This document shows positions 15,196-25,373 of a stretch of 59,222 nucleotides of DNA, in pieces. Below the pieces are notes generated by a model. It did not search any database, was not told where the DNA came from, and worked only from the letters and a program-made list of their open reading frames with translations. Made by a program: the position numbers and the translations under genes. Origin of the DNA: Microbispora bryophytorum (GTDB lineage Bacteria; Actinomycetota; Actinomycetes; Streptosporangiales; Streptosporangiaceae); NCBI RefSeq assembly GCF_006874465.1, contig NZ_VIRL01000031.1, positions 1 to 59,222 of the forward strand, in the 5' to 3' direction. How positions within the stretch are numbered: position 1 is the stretch's first letter; the number at the start of each line of letters is the position of its first letter.

Positions 15196-16722
15196 GTGAC
15201 CGTGAAGCTGATCAGACAATTAAGTGCGGGGGCCGGCGTCACCCTGCCCGAGGTCCGGGTCATCGGCGAGGACCCCGTCCTGCCGTCCGTCTTCCCCCTC
15301 GGCACGATGGCCGCAGCCTCGGCAGGCGCCCTGGCCGCCGCCGTCGCGGCGTACGCCGCCCGTGCTGGGCAGGGCGGTGAGGAAGGGCCCGGCGGTGGGC
15401 CGCGCACGCACGGCGATCTCGGCGCTCCGGATGTGACGATCGACGTCCGGCACGCCGCCGTGGCCTTCCAGAGCGAGAGGCATTTCCGCGCCGACGGGAA
15501 GGCCATGGACGTCTGGGCCGCGCTGTCGGGGGACTATCGCGCCTCGGACGGCTGGATCCGGCTCCACTGCAACTTCGATCATCACCGTGATGCCGCCGTG
15601 CGCGCGCTCGGGCTGCCGCCCGGCTCGGGCAGGCAGGACGTCGGCAGGGCGTGCGCCGGTCGCAGGGCGGTGGAGATCGAGGAGGCGGTGATTCGCGAGG
15701 GCGGCTGCGCGGCGGCGATGCGGAGCAGGGCCGAATGGCTCGCACACCCCCAGGCGCGGGCGCTGGCCGGTCTTCCTCCTGTCGGCGTCTTCCGGCTGTC
15801 CGGCGGAGACGGCCGGGCGAGCGGGACCGGGCGCAGCGGGACCCGCGGCGAAACCCGCGGCGGGGCCGACAGTGGCGAGAACTGCCGCGGGGACGGCCAC
15901 GCGCGGGCAGGTCAGATGCTCGGCGGCCCCGGCGGCGGGCTTCCGGCAGGGGCGGAGCGGCCGCTCGGCGGCGTGCGGGTGCTCGACCTGACCCGCGTGA
16001 TCGCCGGGCCGGTGGCCGCACGGGCGCTCGCGGCGTACGGGGCGGACGTGCTGCGCGTGGGCGCCGCACATCTGCCCGAGGTGCCGGGGCTCGTGGTGGA
16101 GACGGCGTTCGGCAAGCGATCGTGCCACATCGACCTGCGTTCCGAGGCGGACAAGCTGCGGGAGCTCGTCCGTCAGGCCGACGTGGTCATCCAGGCGTAC
16201 CGGCCCGGGGCGCTGCGGGCCAGGGGCTTCGGACCGGACGACCTCTCCGTCCTGCGGCCCGGCATCGTCTGCGTCGACATCTCCGCGTACGGCACCAGCG
16301 GGCCATGGGCCTCAAGGAGGGGATTCGACAGCCTCGTCCAGATGGCATGCGGGATCGCCCACGAGAACGGCGACGGCCTGCGGCCGAGCCCGTTGCCCGC
16401 GCAGGCTCTCGATCACGGCACCGGCTACCTGGCCGCGTTCGGCGCGGTCGCGGCGCTGCTCCGCCGGGCGGCGGAAGGCGGCTCGTGGCGCGTCGAGGTG
16501 TCGTTGGCGAGGACCGCGGCGTGGCTCGACGATCTCGGCAGGATCGACGGGGCGGGGGTGCGGCAGCCGCGGGTGGAGGATCTGCTGGCGACGATGGACA
16601 GCCCCTTCGGCACGCTCACCTATGTGACCCCGCCCGGCGCCATCGACGGGAGGCGGCCACACTGGACGAGCCCGCCGCCCCGCCAGGGGGAGCATCCCGC
16701 GGCATGGGCTCCGCACTCCTGA
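15196..16722 (+). CDS. CaiB/BaiF-type (family III) CoA-transferase
   Basis: About 508 residues with the two-part layout of long actinobacterial family III enzymes. The N-terminal portion carries VTIDVRHAAVAFQSERHF and DYRASDGWIRLHCNFDHHRDAA. After a Gly-rich linker (about 210-255) comes the CaiB core: PLGGVRVLDLTRVIAGPVAARALAAYGADVLRV, TAFGKRSCHIDLRS and SAYGTSGPWASRRGFDSLVQMACGI. Asp378 in GFDSLVQ is at the catalytic position of the family. The substrate is unknown. GTG 15196 is favoured by GAGGAG six bases upstream; ATG 15139 is in frame. It lies alone upstream of rpsB. Confidence 0.85.
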   Translation: MTVKLIRQLSAGAGVTLPEVRVIGEDPVLPSVFPLGTMAAASAGALAAAVAAYAARAGQGGEEGPGGGPRTHGDLGAPDVTIDVRHAAVAFQSERHFRADGKAMDVWAALSGDYRASDGWIRLHCNFDHHRDAAVRALGLPPGSGRQDVGRACAGRRAVEIEEAVIREGGCAAAMRSRAEWLAHPQARALAGLPPVGVFRLSGGDGRASGTGRSGTRGETRGGADSGENCRGDGHARAGQMLGGPGGGLPAGAERPLGGVRVLDLTRVIAGPVAARALAAYGADVLRVGAAHLPEVPGLVVETAFGKRSCHIDLRSEADKLRELVRQADVVIQAYRPGALRARGFGPDDLSVLRPGIVCVDISAYGTSGPWASRRGFDSLVQMACGIAHENGDGLRPSPLPAQALDHGTGYLAAFGAVAALLRRAAEGGSWRVEVSLARTAAWLDDLGRIDGAGVRQPRVEDLLATMDSPFGTLTYVTPPGAIDGRRPHWTSPPPRQGEHPAAWAPHS

Positions 16723-17074
16723 GGACAACGGTCCCCTTTGACACAACCGCCGCCCGCCGCCTGCGGGTCCGGCCGTCGCGATGCCTGGAAGGCACGCGCG
16801 GTAAAGCACGGGGAGGTGGTGGGACGGTGGCCGGCGGGGGGACGCGGCGGTGTGACGGCGTGCTGATCCGGCAAGGGTCAACTGAAGGGGCGGATCCGGG
16901 TAGACTGTTCGACGGCCTGCTAGGCGGGCCGAATTCGCACGCCCACTCACGAGCCGCTTCTCGGTCCGGACCGTGTCCGGTGAAAGCGGCCCGGGGCGTC
17001 AGGGCGCGGGCAAGACGCCCGCGTGACCAACCGAGACCGTGCCCGAGGGCACACGACCATGGAGGACCATGACC
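16723..17074 (+). promoter_or_regulatory. rpsB: rpsB promoter and structured leader
   Basis: No gene in this 352-bp gap. TAGACT at 16901-16906 fits a -10, with a weak TCAACT at 16878-16883 as -35 (17-bp spacing). The ~165-nt leader holds hairpins CGCGGGC/GCCCGCG (17005-17023) and GTGCC/GGCAC (17039-17052) close to the GGAGGA ribosome site at 17061-17066. Autogenous control by S2 is plausible but not shown. Confidence 0.5.
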
Positions 17075-18025
17075 ATGGCCCCAGTCGTCACGATGCGGCA
17101 GCTGCTGGAGAGCGGCGTCCACTTCGGCCACCAGACACGCCGGTGGAACCCGAAGATGAAGCGCTTCATCTTCACGGAGCGCAACGGCATCTACATCATC
17201 GACCTGCAGAAGTCGCTGTCGTTCATCGACCGTGCCTACGACTTCGTGAAGGAGACCGTCGCGCACGGCGGCACCATCATGTTCATCGGCACGAAGAAGC
17301 AGGCGCAGGAGTCGATCGTCGAGCAGGCGTCGCGCGTCGGCATGCCGTACGTGAACCAGCGCTGGCTGGGCGGCATGCTCACCAACTTCTCGACCGTGCA
17401 CAAGAGGCTCCAGCGGCTGAAGGAGCTCGAGGAGCTCGACTTCGACAACGTGGCCGGCTCCGGGCTCACCAAGAAGGAGCTCCTGATGCGCCGCCGCGAG
17501 AAGGAGAAGCTGGAGCGCACCCTCGGCGGTATCCGTGACATGGCCCGCGTCCCGAGCGCGGTCTGGGTCGTGGACACCAAGAAGGAGCACATCGCGATCA
17601 ACGAGGCCAAGAAGCTCGGCATCCCGGTCGTCGCGATCCTGGACACCAACTGTGACCCGGACGAGGTCGACTACCCGATCCCGGGTAACGACGACGCCAT
17701 CCGCGCCGTCAGCCTCCTCACCCGCGTGATCGCCGACGCCGTCGCCGACGGCCTCATGACCCGTGCGGGCGCCGGTCGCGGTGACGAGAAGCCCGCGGGT
17801 GTCGCCGCCGCCGAGCCGCTGGCCGAGTGGGAGCGTGAGCTCCTGGAGGGTGGCGAGGCCGCTCCGGCCGCCGAGGCCCCCGCCGCCGAGGTCGCGGAGG
17901 CTCCGGCTGCTGAGGCTCCGGCCGCCGAGGTCGAGGAGGCTCCGGCCGCCGAGACCGCCGAGGCTCCGGCCACCGACGCTCCGGCTGCTGAGGCTCCGGC
18001 CGCCGAGCAGGGCGAGCAGGCCTGA
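17075..18025 (+). CDS. rpsB: 30S ribosomal protein S2
   Basis: Small-subunit protein that recruits S1-type factors and completes the 30S. Core signatures are [58 protein letters not shown] and [26 protein letters not shown]. From about residue 245 the protein continues in an Ala/Pro/Glu repeat tail ([18 protein letters not shown]) of ~65 residues, giving 316 in total against ~240 in E. coli. ATG 17075 is chosen over the nearby ATG 17069 because of spacing to GGAGGA. tsf follows after 193 bp. Confidence 0.96.
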   Translation: MAPVVTMRQLLESGVHFGHQTRRWNPKMKRFIFTERNGIYIIDLQKSLSFIDRAYDFVKETVAHGGTIMFIGTKKQAQESIVEQASRVGMPYVNQRWLGGMLTNFSTVHKRLQRLKELEELDFDNVAGSGLTKKELLMRRREKEKLERTLGGIRDMARVPSAVWVVDTKKEHIAINEAKKLGIPVVAILDTNCDPDEVDYPIPGNDDAIRAVSLLTRVIADAVADGLMTRAGAGRGDEKPAGVAAAEPLAEWERELLEGGEAAPAAEAPAAEVAEAPAAEAPAAEVEEAPAAETAEAPATDAPAAEAPAAEQGEQA

Positions 18026-18218
18026 CGAACGGCCACGGATCCCCGCCGGGCGCGGCGCCTCAGGCCGGCCGCGACGGCGGGGAATCTCCCAGGCAGCGAC
18101 CTGGTTCCGGTGCGGTAGGGCGACGCCCGCCGCGCTGAGGGCTTCACCGGGTGGGCACTCGGCACGGGTGCCCACCCCCCAGACGATTCGCATCCGGGTC
18201 CCGAAGAGGAATTGGACA

Positions 18219-19052
18219 ATGGCTTCCGTAAACATGGCCGACGTCAAGCGGCTTCGCGAGCTGACCGCCGCCGGCATGATGGACTGCAAGAAGGCGCTCG
18301 AGGAGTCCGAGGGCGACTTGGACAAGGCCGTCGACATCCTGCGCCTGAAGGGCGCCAAGGACGTCGGCAAGCGCGAGGCCCGCACCGCGTCGAACGGCCT
18401 GGTCGCCGTCAAGCACGAGGGCGACTCCCTCGCGGCGCTGCTTGAGCTCAACTGCGAGACCGACTTCGTCGCCAAGAACGAGCGGTTCCAGGAGCTCGCC
18501 GCCGACATCGTCGGGCACATCGTCGCGAGCAAGCCCGCGGACGTGCCGACCCTGCTCGAGTCCGAGCTGAACGGCAAGAGCGTCAAGGAGCTGCTCGACA
18601 TGGCCAACGCGGCGCTCGGCGAGAAGGTCGAGATCCGCCGGTTCGCGCTGCTGGAGGGTGGCTTCATCACCTCCTACATGCACAAGACCGACCCGCAGCT
18701 CCCGCCGGCCGTGGGCGTGCTCGTGCAGCTCGACACGCCGAACGCCGAGGTCGCCAAGGACATCGCCCAGCACGCCGCCGCGATGGCGCCCAAGTACCTC
18801 AGCCCCGCCGAGGTGCCCGCCGAGGTCATCGAGAAGGAGCGGTCGCTGTTCGAGCAGATGACCCGCGAGGAGGGCAAGCCCGAGGCCGCCATCCCGAAGA
18901 TCGTCGACGGTCGGGTCAACGGCTGGTACAAGGACTTCACCCTGCTGGAGCAGGCGTTCGTGAAGGACAACAAGAAGACGATCGCGAAGGTCGCGGACGA
19001 GGCCGGCGTCAAGGTCCTGGCCTTCACCCGCTACAAGGTCGGCCAGGCTTAG
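18219..19052 (+). CDS. tsf: Elongation factor Ts
   Basis: Nucleotide exchange factor for EF-Tu. The 277-residue sequence has the UBA-like N-domain (VKRLRELTAAGMMDCKKALEE) and the TDFV motif in ELNCETDFVAKNERFQELA. Core-domain signatures include EIRRFALLEGGFITSYMH and VGVLVQLDTPN, and the C-terminal module holds LLEQAFVKDNKKTIAKV. Start ATG 18219 with AGAGGA at 18205-18210; ATG 18234 (MADVKRL) is an alternative. It lies in the rpsB-tsf-pyrH-frr block. Confidence 0.96.
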   Translation: MASVNMADVKRLRELTAAGMMDCKKALEESEGDLDKAVDILRLKGAKDVGKREARTASNGLVAVKHEGDSLAALLELNCETDFVAKNERFQELAADIVGHIVASKPADVPTLLESELNGKSVKELLDMANAALGEKVEIRRFALLEGGFITSYMHKTDPQLPPAVGVLVQLDTPNAEVAKDIAQHAAAMAPKYLSPAEVPAEVIEKERSLFEQMTREEGKPEAAIPKIVDGRVNGWYKDFTLLEQAFVKDNKKTIAKVADEAGVKVLAFTRYKVGQA

Positions 19053-19874
<822 letters not shown>

Positions 19875-19883
19875 GGAGCCGCA

Positions 19884-20441
19884 GTGATCGACGAAACCCT
19901 CCTCGAGGCCGAGGAGAAGATGGACAAGGCGGTAACGGTCGCCAAGGACGACTTCGCGAGCATCCGCACCGGCCGTGTGACGCCATCGATGTTCAACAAG
20001 ATCAATGTTGACTACTACGGGTCGCTGACGCCGATCCAGCAGCTCGCGTCGTTCCACGTCCCCGAGGCGCGCATGGTGCTTGTGCAGCCGTACGACAAGG
20101 GCTCGCTGAACGCGGTCGAGAGGGCCATCCGCGACAGCGACCTCGGCGTCAACCCGAGCAACGACGGCACCGTGATCCGCGTGGTGTTCCCCGAGCTTTC
20201 GGAGGAGCGCCGCAAGGAGTACATCAAGGTCGCCCGCAACAAGGCGGAGCACGGCCGGGTGTCCGTACGGAGCATCCGCCGGCACGCCAAGGAGACCCTC
20301 GACCGGCTCGTCAAGGACGGCGAGTCCGGCGAGGACGAGGTCCATCGTGCGGTCAAGGAGCTCGACGACCTCACCCAGAAGCACGTCGCGAAGATCGACG
20401 AGCTGCTGAAGCACAAGGAAGCCGAGCTGCTCGAGGTCTGA
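19884..20441 (+). CDS. frr: Ribosome recycling factor
   Basis: Splits post-termination ribosomes with EF-G. The 185-residue sequence shows [77 protein letters not shown] and the C-terminal helical arm. GTG start; its Shine-Dalgarno AGGGAG overlaps the pyrH stop, indicating coupling. Confidence 0.96.
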   Translation: MIDETLLEAEEKMDKAVTVAKDDFASIRTGRVTPSMFNKINVDYYGSLTPIQQLASFHVPEARMVLVQPYDKGSLNAVERAIRDSDLGVNPSNDGTVIRVVFPELSEERRKEYIKVARNKAEHGRVSVRSIRRHAKETLDRLVKDGESGEDEVHRAVKELDDLTQKHVAKIDELLKHKEAELLEV

Positions 20442-20480
20442 CGTCGCGGCCCGGAAAAGCGGGCCGTACGGCACGACCGT

Positions 20481-20523
20481 GATCCTTGTGCCGCACCGCG
20501 AGAGGCGGGGCGGCGCAAGGATC
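20481..20523 (+). terminator. Long hairpin between frr and cdsA
   Basis: GATCCTTGTGCCG (20481-20493) pairs with CGGCGCAAGGATC (20511-20523), one G-T pair. An inner CCGC/GCGG stem extends it. No T-run follows. It lies 40 bp after frr and 25 bp before cdsA, and probably ends or attenuates the rpsB-frr transcript. TATAGA just after it may be a -10 for cdsA. Confidence 0.6.
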
Positions 20524-20548
20524 ACGCGCATATAGAGAGTGGGACGCT

Positions 20549-21478
20549 GTGGACGGAACTGCTGCCGCCGGCGACCGGAACCCGGCGGGACCCTCCGATG
20601 CGGATCCGGCGGGCACCGGCGCTCAGGGCGGCACGCCCGGCGACGCCGCCAGGCCCCCGGGTCGTACGGGCCGCACGGGTCGCAATCTCCCGGCCGCGGT
20701 GGGGGTCGGCGTCGCGCTCGGCGCGGCGGTCATCGGCTCGCTCTACTTCGTAAAGGTCGCCTTCCTTGTCGTGGTCCTGCTGGCCGTCGGCGTCGGCATC
20801 CACGAGATCGTCAAGGCGTTCGGCGGGTTCGGCATCCGGGTGCCGCTGGCGCCCCTGCTGGCCGGCATGGCGGCCATGGTGGTCGGACCCTACTGGGGCG
20901 GCACGTCGTTCCTGGTCGGCGCGTTCGGCGTGACCGTGATGGTGCTGCTGACCTGGCGCATGTTCCAGGGAGCCGAGGGCTTCGTCCGGGACGCGACCGC
21001 CGCGATGTTCGTCGCGGTCTATCCGGCGCTGCTCGCGGGGTTCGTGCCGCTGCTGCTGGCTCCCGAGGACGGGCCGGATCGCGTGATCGTCTTCATCGCG
21101 GTCACCGTCTGCAGCGACGTCGGGGGATACTTCGCAGGGATCTTCTTCGGCAAGCATCGGATGTCGCCGCTCATCAGCCCGAAGAAGACCTGGGAGGGCT
21201 TCGCCGGGTCCACCCTCGCCTGCGTGGTGGGCGGTGCGTTACTGGTCCACTTCCTGCTGCAGGGAGAGTACTGGGAAGGCGCCGTCGTCGGCCTGGCGGG
21301 AGTCGTGTGCGCGACGCTCGGCGACCTCGTCGAGTCGGTGATCAAGCGTGACATCGGCATCAAGGACATGGGCACGCTGCTGCCGGGGCACGGCGGGGCC
21401 ATGGACCGCCTCGACTCGCTGCTGTTCACGCTCGTTCCCGTGTGGCTGCTGCTCACGCTCCTGGTCCCGGTCGCCTGA
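20549..21478 (+). CDS. cdsA: Phosphatidate cytidylyltransferase
   Basis: Integral membrane enzyme making CDP-diacylglycerol, precursor of all bacterial phospholipids. About 309 residues with a Gly/Pro-rich cytoplasmic head (~45), then some eight TM segments. The CDP-alcohol signature near the C-terminus reads [42 protein letters not shown] in type; here [17 protein letters not shown] followed by [19 protein letters not shown]. Earlier motifs are [30 protein letters not shown]. GTG 20549 is chosen just after the TATAGA element; an upstream in-frame start at 20486 would run through the hairpin. Confidence 0.94.
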   Translation: [309 protein letters not shown]

Positions 21479-21483
21479 CCGGC

Positions 21484-21504
21484 CGCCCGGGCCTCGGCCG
21501 GGCG
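21484..21504. terminator. Hairpin between convergent cdsA and SUFU gene
   Basis: CGCCCGG (21484-21490) pairs with CCGGGCG (21498-21504), and the stem extends inward through GCC/GGC. It lies in the 35-bp gap between two convergent genes, so it could act in both directions. Confidence 0.5.
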
Positions 21505-21513
21505 CCCGGCGCG

Positions 21514-22548
21514 TCAGATCCGGCCGGTCATCGCCAACCGCTCGCTGATCGCGCGATGTCCGTGATCGGCCACGAGGCGGAGTTCGGACTCGGTGAGCGG
21601 AAGCAGCCACAGCCACCGTACGGCGTCACCGCCGAACGTGAATCCCGACATGTCCGGCAGTCCGGGCGGGTCCGTCAGCATGAGCACCCCCTGGTGCCCG
21701 CCGTCCAACGGGAACGTGACCGGGTTCTGGAACCAGCGGGCCGTGTGCCCGTGCCCCAGCCATGTCACCGACCGCCACGGATACTGCCCGAGCCAGGCGA
21801 ACAGCCGTGCGGCGACCCTCGGATCCTGCCTGGTCGCCAGCGCCAGTTCCACCCGGCACGCCGTGTCGTACATCTCCGCGGCGGGCATCCGCTGGCAGCT
21901 CATGCCGACCGTGGACAGCACCGTGTAGTCCCGCGTGAACGTGGGCGGGCGCTCGCTGACGCCCACCAGGGGGAACCGGTCGCCGCCGACGTCCCAGTAA
22001 CGGCCGGGCGTCCCGAGCCTGCTGTCCAGGTGGCCGAGCACGAACTGCTGGTAGGTGGCCCAGCTGCCCTCCGCCTGCCGCCACTGCCAGTACGCGCGGG
22101 CCTTGGCCACCCGGGGGGACAGGCCCTCCAGCGCCTCGCCGAGGGGCCAGGCGAGCGGCGACTCCCCGACGGCGTCCCGCGCGTACCCGGGCATGCCGCG
22201 CTCCAGGTCGGCCCACGCCGGAATGACCGCCAGGAGGGTGTCGTTCTCGTACAGGGCGACGCCGTCGCCCTCCTCGAACCAGAGCACCGACAGCGACTCC
22301 GCGTCCAGGGGCGGCCTGCCGGAGGGGTGCGCGGTGTGCGCCTCGGGCATCACCGGCGGCAGCCCGGCGTCGGCCCGGCCGACGTCGGGCCCGGCGGGCG
22401 CGGGGACGTGGTTGGCCAGCCAGACCGCTCCGTGGACGATCCCCTTCGCGTCACGAAGGTAAGCTACGGAAGAGGTCCGGTCGGCTTCGATCGTCAGTGT
22501 GCGGCTCCCGTAGGGGTTGGTGCTGCTGAGCACGACAGTGGTGTCCAC
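21514..22548 (-). CDS. Suppressor-of-fused (SUFU) domain protein
   Basis: A soluble protein of 344 residues. The C-terminal half (about 170-340) matches bacterial SUFU-domain proteins: RVELALATRQDP, a WLGQYPWRSVTWLGHGHTA segment, VLMLTDPPGLPD and the WLWLLPLTESELRLVADHG signature. The N-terminal half, with LSVLWFEEGDGVALYENDTLLAVIPAW, is less familiar. Bacterial SUFU homologues are often toxin-immunity related, but no toxin gene is beside it. The GTG start is at the right end. It sits on the opposite strand between cdsA and rlmN, interrupting an otherwise conserved order. Confidence 0.78.
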   Translation of the reverse strand: MDTTVVLSSTNPYGSRTLTIEADRTSSVAYLRDAKGIVHGAVWLANHVPAPAGPDVGRADAGLPPVMPEAHTAHPSGRPPLDAESLSVLWFEEGDGVALYENDTLLAVIPAWADLERGMPGYARDAVGESPLAWPLGEALEGLSPRVAKARAYWQWRQAEGSWATYQQFVLGHLDSRLGTPGRYWDVGGDRFPLVGVSERPPTFTRDYTVLSTVGMSCQRMPAAEMYDTACRVELALATRQDPRVAARLFAWLGQYPWRSVTWLGHGHTARWFQNPVTFPLDGGHQGVLMLTDPPGLPDMSGFTFGGDAVRWLWLLPLTESELRLVADHGHRAISERLAMTGRI

Positions 22549-22652
22549 ACCTCACCTCTCGTACGCCTCCGGGATTCGACCGCCAGACAGAATGTAAAGC
22601 CGCATGCGCCCGTCGTTAAGACCATGGCCGCGGATGATGGAAAGGGTTTTGC

Positions 22653-23765
22653 GTGAGCGAGCAGCCGAAGACCGGGCAGCTGACCTTCGTGGCGCCTCGC
22701 CGGGCCAAGCCGCAGCGCCACCTCGCCGACCTGACCATGGCCGAACGCAGGGCGGCGGTGGCGGAGCTGGGGGAGAAGCCGTTCCGCGCCGACCAGCTCT
22801 CCCGCCACTACTTCACCCGGCTGACCGGCTCTCCCGAGCAGATGACCGACCTGCCGGGCCCGCTGCGCGAGCGGCTGGTCGAGCAGCTCATGCCCCCGCT
22901 GCTGACCTCCGTACGCGAGATCACCTGCGACGACGGCATGACGCGCAAGACGCTGTGGAAGCTGTTCGACGGCTCGCTGGTCGAGTCGGTCCTGATGCGT
23001 TATCCCGACCGCGTCACCATGTGCGTCTCCTCCCAGGCCGGATGCGGCATGAACTGCCCGTTCTGCGCGACGGGCCAGGCCGGGCTCACCCGCAACATGT
23101 CCACGGCCGAGATCGTCGAGCAGGTCGTCGCGGGCGCGCGGGAGCTGGCCCGCGGCGAGGTCCCGGGCGGGCCCGGACGGGTGACCAACGTGGTCTTCAT
23201 GGGCATGGGCGAGCCGATGGCCAACTACAAGGCCGTCATCGGGGCCGTCCGCCGCCTGGTCGACCCCGCGCCGGAGGGCCTGGGCATCTCGGCGCGCGGC
23301 GTGACGGTGTCGACGGTCGGCCTGGTGCCGGCGATCGGCAAGCTCGCCGACGAGGGCCTGCCGGTGACGCTCGCCGTCTCCCTGCACGCGCCGGACGACG
23401 AGCTCCGGGACACGCTCGTGCCGATCAACACCCGGTGGAAGGTCGCCGAGGTGCTCGACGCGGCCTGGAGCTACGCGGCCAAGACCAAGCGGCGCGTGTC
23501 CATCGAGTACGCCCTGATCAAGGACATCAACGACCAGGAGTGGCGGGCCGACCTGCTCGGCCGCCTGCTCAAGGGCAAGCTCGTGCACGTCAACCTGATC
23601 CCGCTCAACCCCACGCCCGGCTCGAAGTGGACCGCGTCACGTCCCGAGGACGAGCGGGCGTTCGTCCGCCGTCTGGAGTTCCACGGCGTCGCCGTCACCG
23701 TCCGGGACACCCGCGGGCGGGAGATCGACGGGGCGTGCGGGCAGCTCGCCGCGGCGCCTCAGTAA
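22653..23765 (+). CDS. rlmN: Dual-specificity RNA methyltransferase RlmN
   Basis: Radical-SAM enzyme methylating C2 of adenosine 2503 in 23S rRNA and A37 in some tRNAs. The 370 residues contain CX3CX2C as Cys131, Cys135 and Cys138 in [14 protein letters not shown]. Also visible are [43 protein letters not shown] and [15 protein letters not shown] late Cys in DGACGQL matches the catalytic methylatable cysteine. GTG start at 22653. Convergent with the next gene, leaving only 7 bp. Confidence 0.96.
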   Translation: MSEQPKTGQLTFVAPRRAKPQRHLADLTMAERRAAVAELGEKPFRADQLSRHYFTRLTGSPEQMTDLPGPLRERLVEQLMPPLLTSVREITCDDGMTRKTLWKLFDGSLVESVLMRYPDRVTMCVSSQAGCGMNCPFCATGQAGLTRNMSTAEIVEQVVAGARELARGEVPGGPGRVTNVVFMGMGEPMANYKAVIGAVRRLVDPAPEGLGISARGVTVSTVGLVPAIGKLADEGLPVTLAVSLHAPDDELRDTLVPINTRWKVAEVLDAAWSYAAKTKRRVSIEYALIKDINDQEWRADLLGRLLKGKLVHVNLIPLNPTPGSKWTASRPEDERAFVRRLEFHGVAVTVRDTRGREIDGACGQLAAAPQ

Positions 23766-23772
23766 CGGCAAC

Positions 23773-24444
23773 CTAGGGCCGCGTGCGGCGCAGCCACGTG
23801 TAGGCCGCCAGTCCGATCGCGGGCCACAGCAGCGACTGCACCGTGAGCAGGGGCAGCCCGGACAGCAGCGCGTCGTGATGGGCGTCCCGCATCCAGGCCA
23901 TGACCGGCACGGTGAGCCAGCGCGCCCCGGCCATGCTGAGCACCAGCATGGACAGGTAGCCCAGGATCAGGGCGATCGTGGAGACCGCGGGAGAGGGCAG
24001 GATCGGGCGGCTGGTCAGCGCGCCGAGCGTGAGCCCCGCCGTCGCGGACAGCAGGTGCAGCCACACCCCGGTCAGGAGCACGGTGAGGGTGGGGGAGCCG
24101 ACGAGGCGGAAGAGCAGCGCGGTCTCGGCGATCGCGGCCAGGACGAGCAGCGACGCGAACGCCGCCAGGAGGCCGCTCACCAGCTCCCTCGGCCCCAGCG
24201 CGGACAGGGCGACGCTGCGCTGCTCGTCGGGTTCGGTGTCGAGCAGGCCACGCGCGGCCCAGGCGAGCACCGGCACGAGCATGGCCGCCGAGTCCGCGGT
24301 GGCCCCGATCTCCTGACCGGCGGGAATGGCGCCGGCGTAGAGGACCGCCAGCAGCGCCAGCAGCGCGATCAGCGGTTGCAGCGCCCGGTGCGACGCGACG
24401 TACCCGGTCAGGCGGAACCTCGCCAGCGCGATCACCGGTGTCAT
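23773..24444 (-). CDS. ABC transporter membrane protein
   Basis: A 223-residue hydrophobic protein with about six predicted TM segments (for example LIALLALLAVLYAGAIPA and STIALILGYLSMLVLSMAG). The ATG overlaps the stop of the ATPase gene (24441-24444), so both are one transcription and translation unit. Together they look like a minimal ABC-2-like exporter. I do not recognise a substrate family. Confidence 0.8.
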   Translation of the reverse strand: MTPVIALARFRLTGYVASHRALQPLIALLALLAVLYAGAIPAGQEIGATADSAAMLVPVLAWAARGLLDTEPDEQRSVALSALGPRELVSGLLAAFASLLVLAAIAETALLFRLVGSPTLTVLLTGVWLHLLSATAGLTLGALTSRPILPSPAVSTIALILGYLSMLVLSMAGARWLTVPVMAWMRDAHHDALLSGLPLLTVQSLLWPAIGLAAYTWLRRTRP

Positions 24445-25247
24445 TCGGCGGCCTCCCCGGCGACGCGGGCCGTGGTGCGCCCGGCGGTATGCCCCGTGGT
24501 GTGCCCGGTGATATGCCCCGTGGTGTGGCCGGTGATATTCACCGCGCAGCCCTCGGCGCGCAGGCGATCGACCAGGTCAGAGGCCCTCGACGCGGCCACT
24601 GCCACCTCCAGCACGGTCAGGGCCGTCTCGCCGGCCTCCTCGACCGGTTCGAGTTCCCGTACGGCACCGTCGCGGACCTCGCAGCGGCGCAGGCCGGGAA
24701 AGGCGCGCAGATCACCCTGGTGGTCGCTGACCACGACGATCCCGCCGCGCGCGCCGACCTCCCCGATGATCCTGGGCAGTTCGGCCCGGGTGGCGGCGTC
24801 GAGACCGGCGAAGGGCTCGTCGAGCACGAGCAGCCCCGGCTCGGCGAGCAGCGCCTGCGCGAGCCCCACCTTGTGCGCGCTGCCCTTGGACAGATCGGGC
24901 AGGCGCTGCCCGAGCAGGTGATCCATGCCGAGCCGCTCGCTCCACCTGCCGATCGACTCCGTGCTCACCCTCCGGACCGCCGCCATGTGCCGCAGGTAGG
25001 ACGCCACGGTGAACGGCTGGTCGGAGGGGAACCGTTCGGGGGCGTACCCGACGACCCTGGGACGCTCCTCGATGCTTCCGCGTACGGGCCTGAGCAGCCC
25101 GGCGACCAGTCGCAGGAGGGTCGACTTGCCGGTGCCGTTGGGCCCGGTGACCTCGACCACGTCTCCCGCGTCGAGGACCAGACCGGCGTCGGACAGGATC
25201 CAGGGGTCGTGCCGTCCATACCGGAAGGAGAGACTGGCGATCCGCAT
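24441..25247 (-). CDS. ABC transporter ATP-binding protein
   Basis: ABC ATPase of 268 residues. Walker A is TGPNGTGKSTLLRLVAGLL, the signature is the LSKG variant (DLSKGSAHKVGLAQALL), and Walker B with the catalytic Glu is LLVLDEPFAGLD; the switch His is in VSDHQGD. From about residue 215 it has a C-terminal extension ending in a GHTTGHITGHTTGHT repeat encoded by a 24-bp duplication. It shares a divergent promoter region with the DivIVA-domain gene. Confidence 0.88.
   Translation of the reverse strand: MRIASLSFRYGRHDPWILSDAGLVLDAGDVVEVTGPNGTGKSTLLRLVAGLLRPVRGSIEERPRVVGYAPERFPSDQPFTVASYLRHMAAVRRVSTESIGRWSERLGMDHLLGQRLPDLSKGSAHKVGLAQALLAEPGLLVLDEPFAGLDAATRAELPRIIGEVGARGGIVVVSDHQGDLRAFPGLRRCEVRDGAVRELEPVEEAGETALTVLEVAVAASRASDLVDRLRAEGCAVNITGHTTGHITGHTTGHTAGRTTARVAGEAAE
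24476..24545. repeat. 24-bp (12-bp sub-period) coding repeat in ABC ATPase tail
   Basis: TATGCCCCGTGGTGTG-type units start at 24488 and 24512, exactly 24 bp apart, and show a weaker 12-bp sub-period. They encode the GHTT/GHIT repeats on the minus strand. Confidence 0.9.
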
Positions 25248-25373
25248 AGTTTTTTGAGCTTATCGGGATGTTCCTCCGCGTCGTACGAATATCGAACGAT
25301 CTTTGGGTCTCGCCTTTCTGACGGGACTCCCGTCAAAATGGACGGGCGTCGGGAACGGGCAGGGAGGTGGGAG

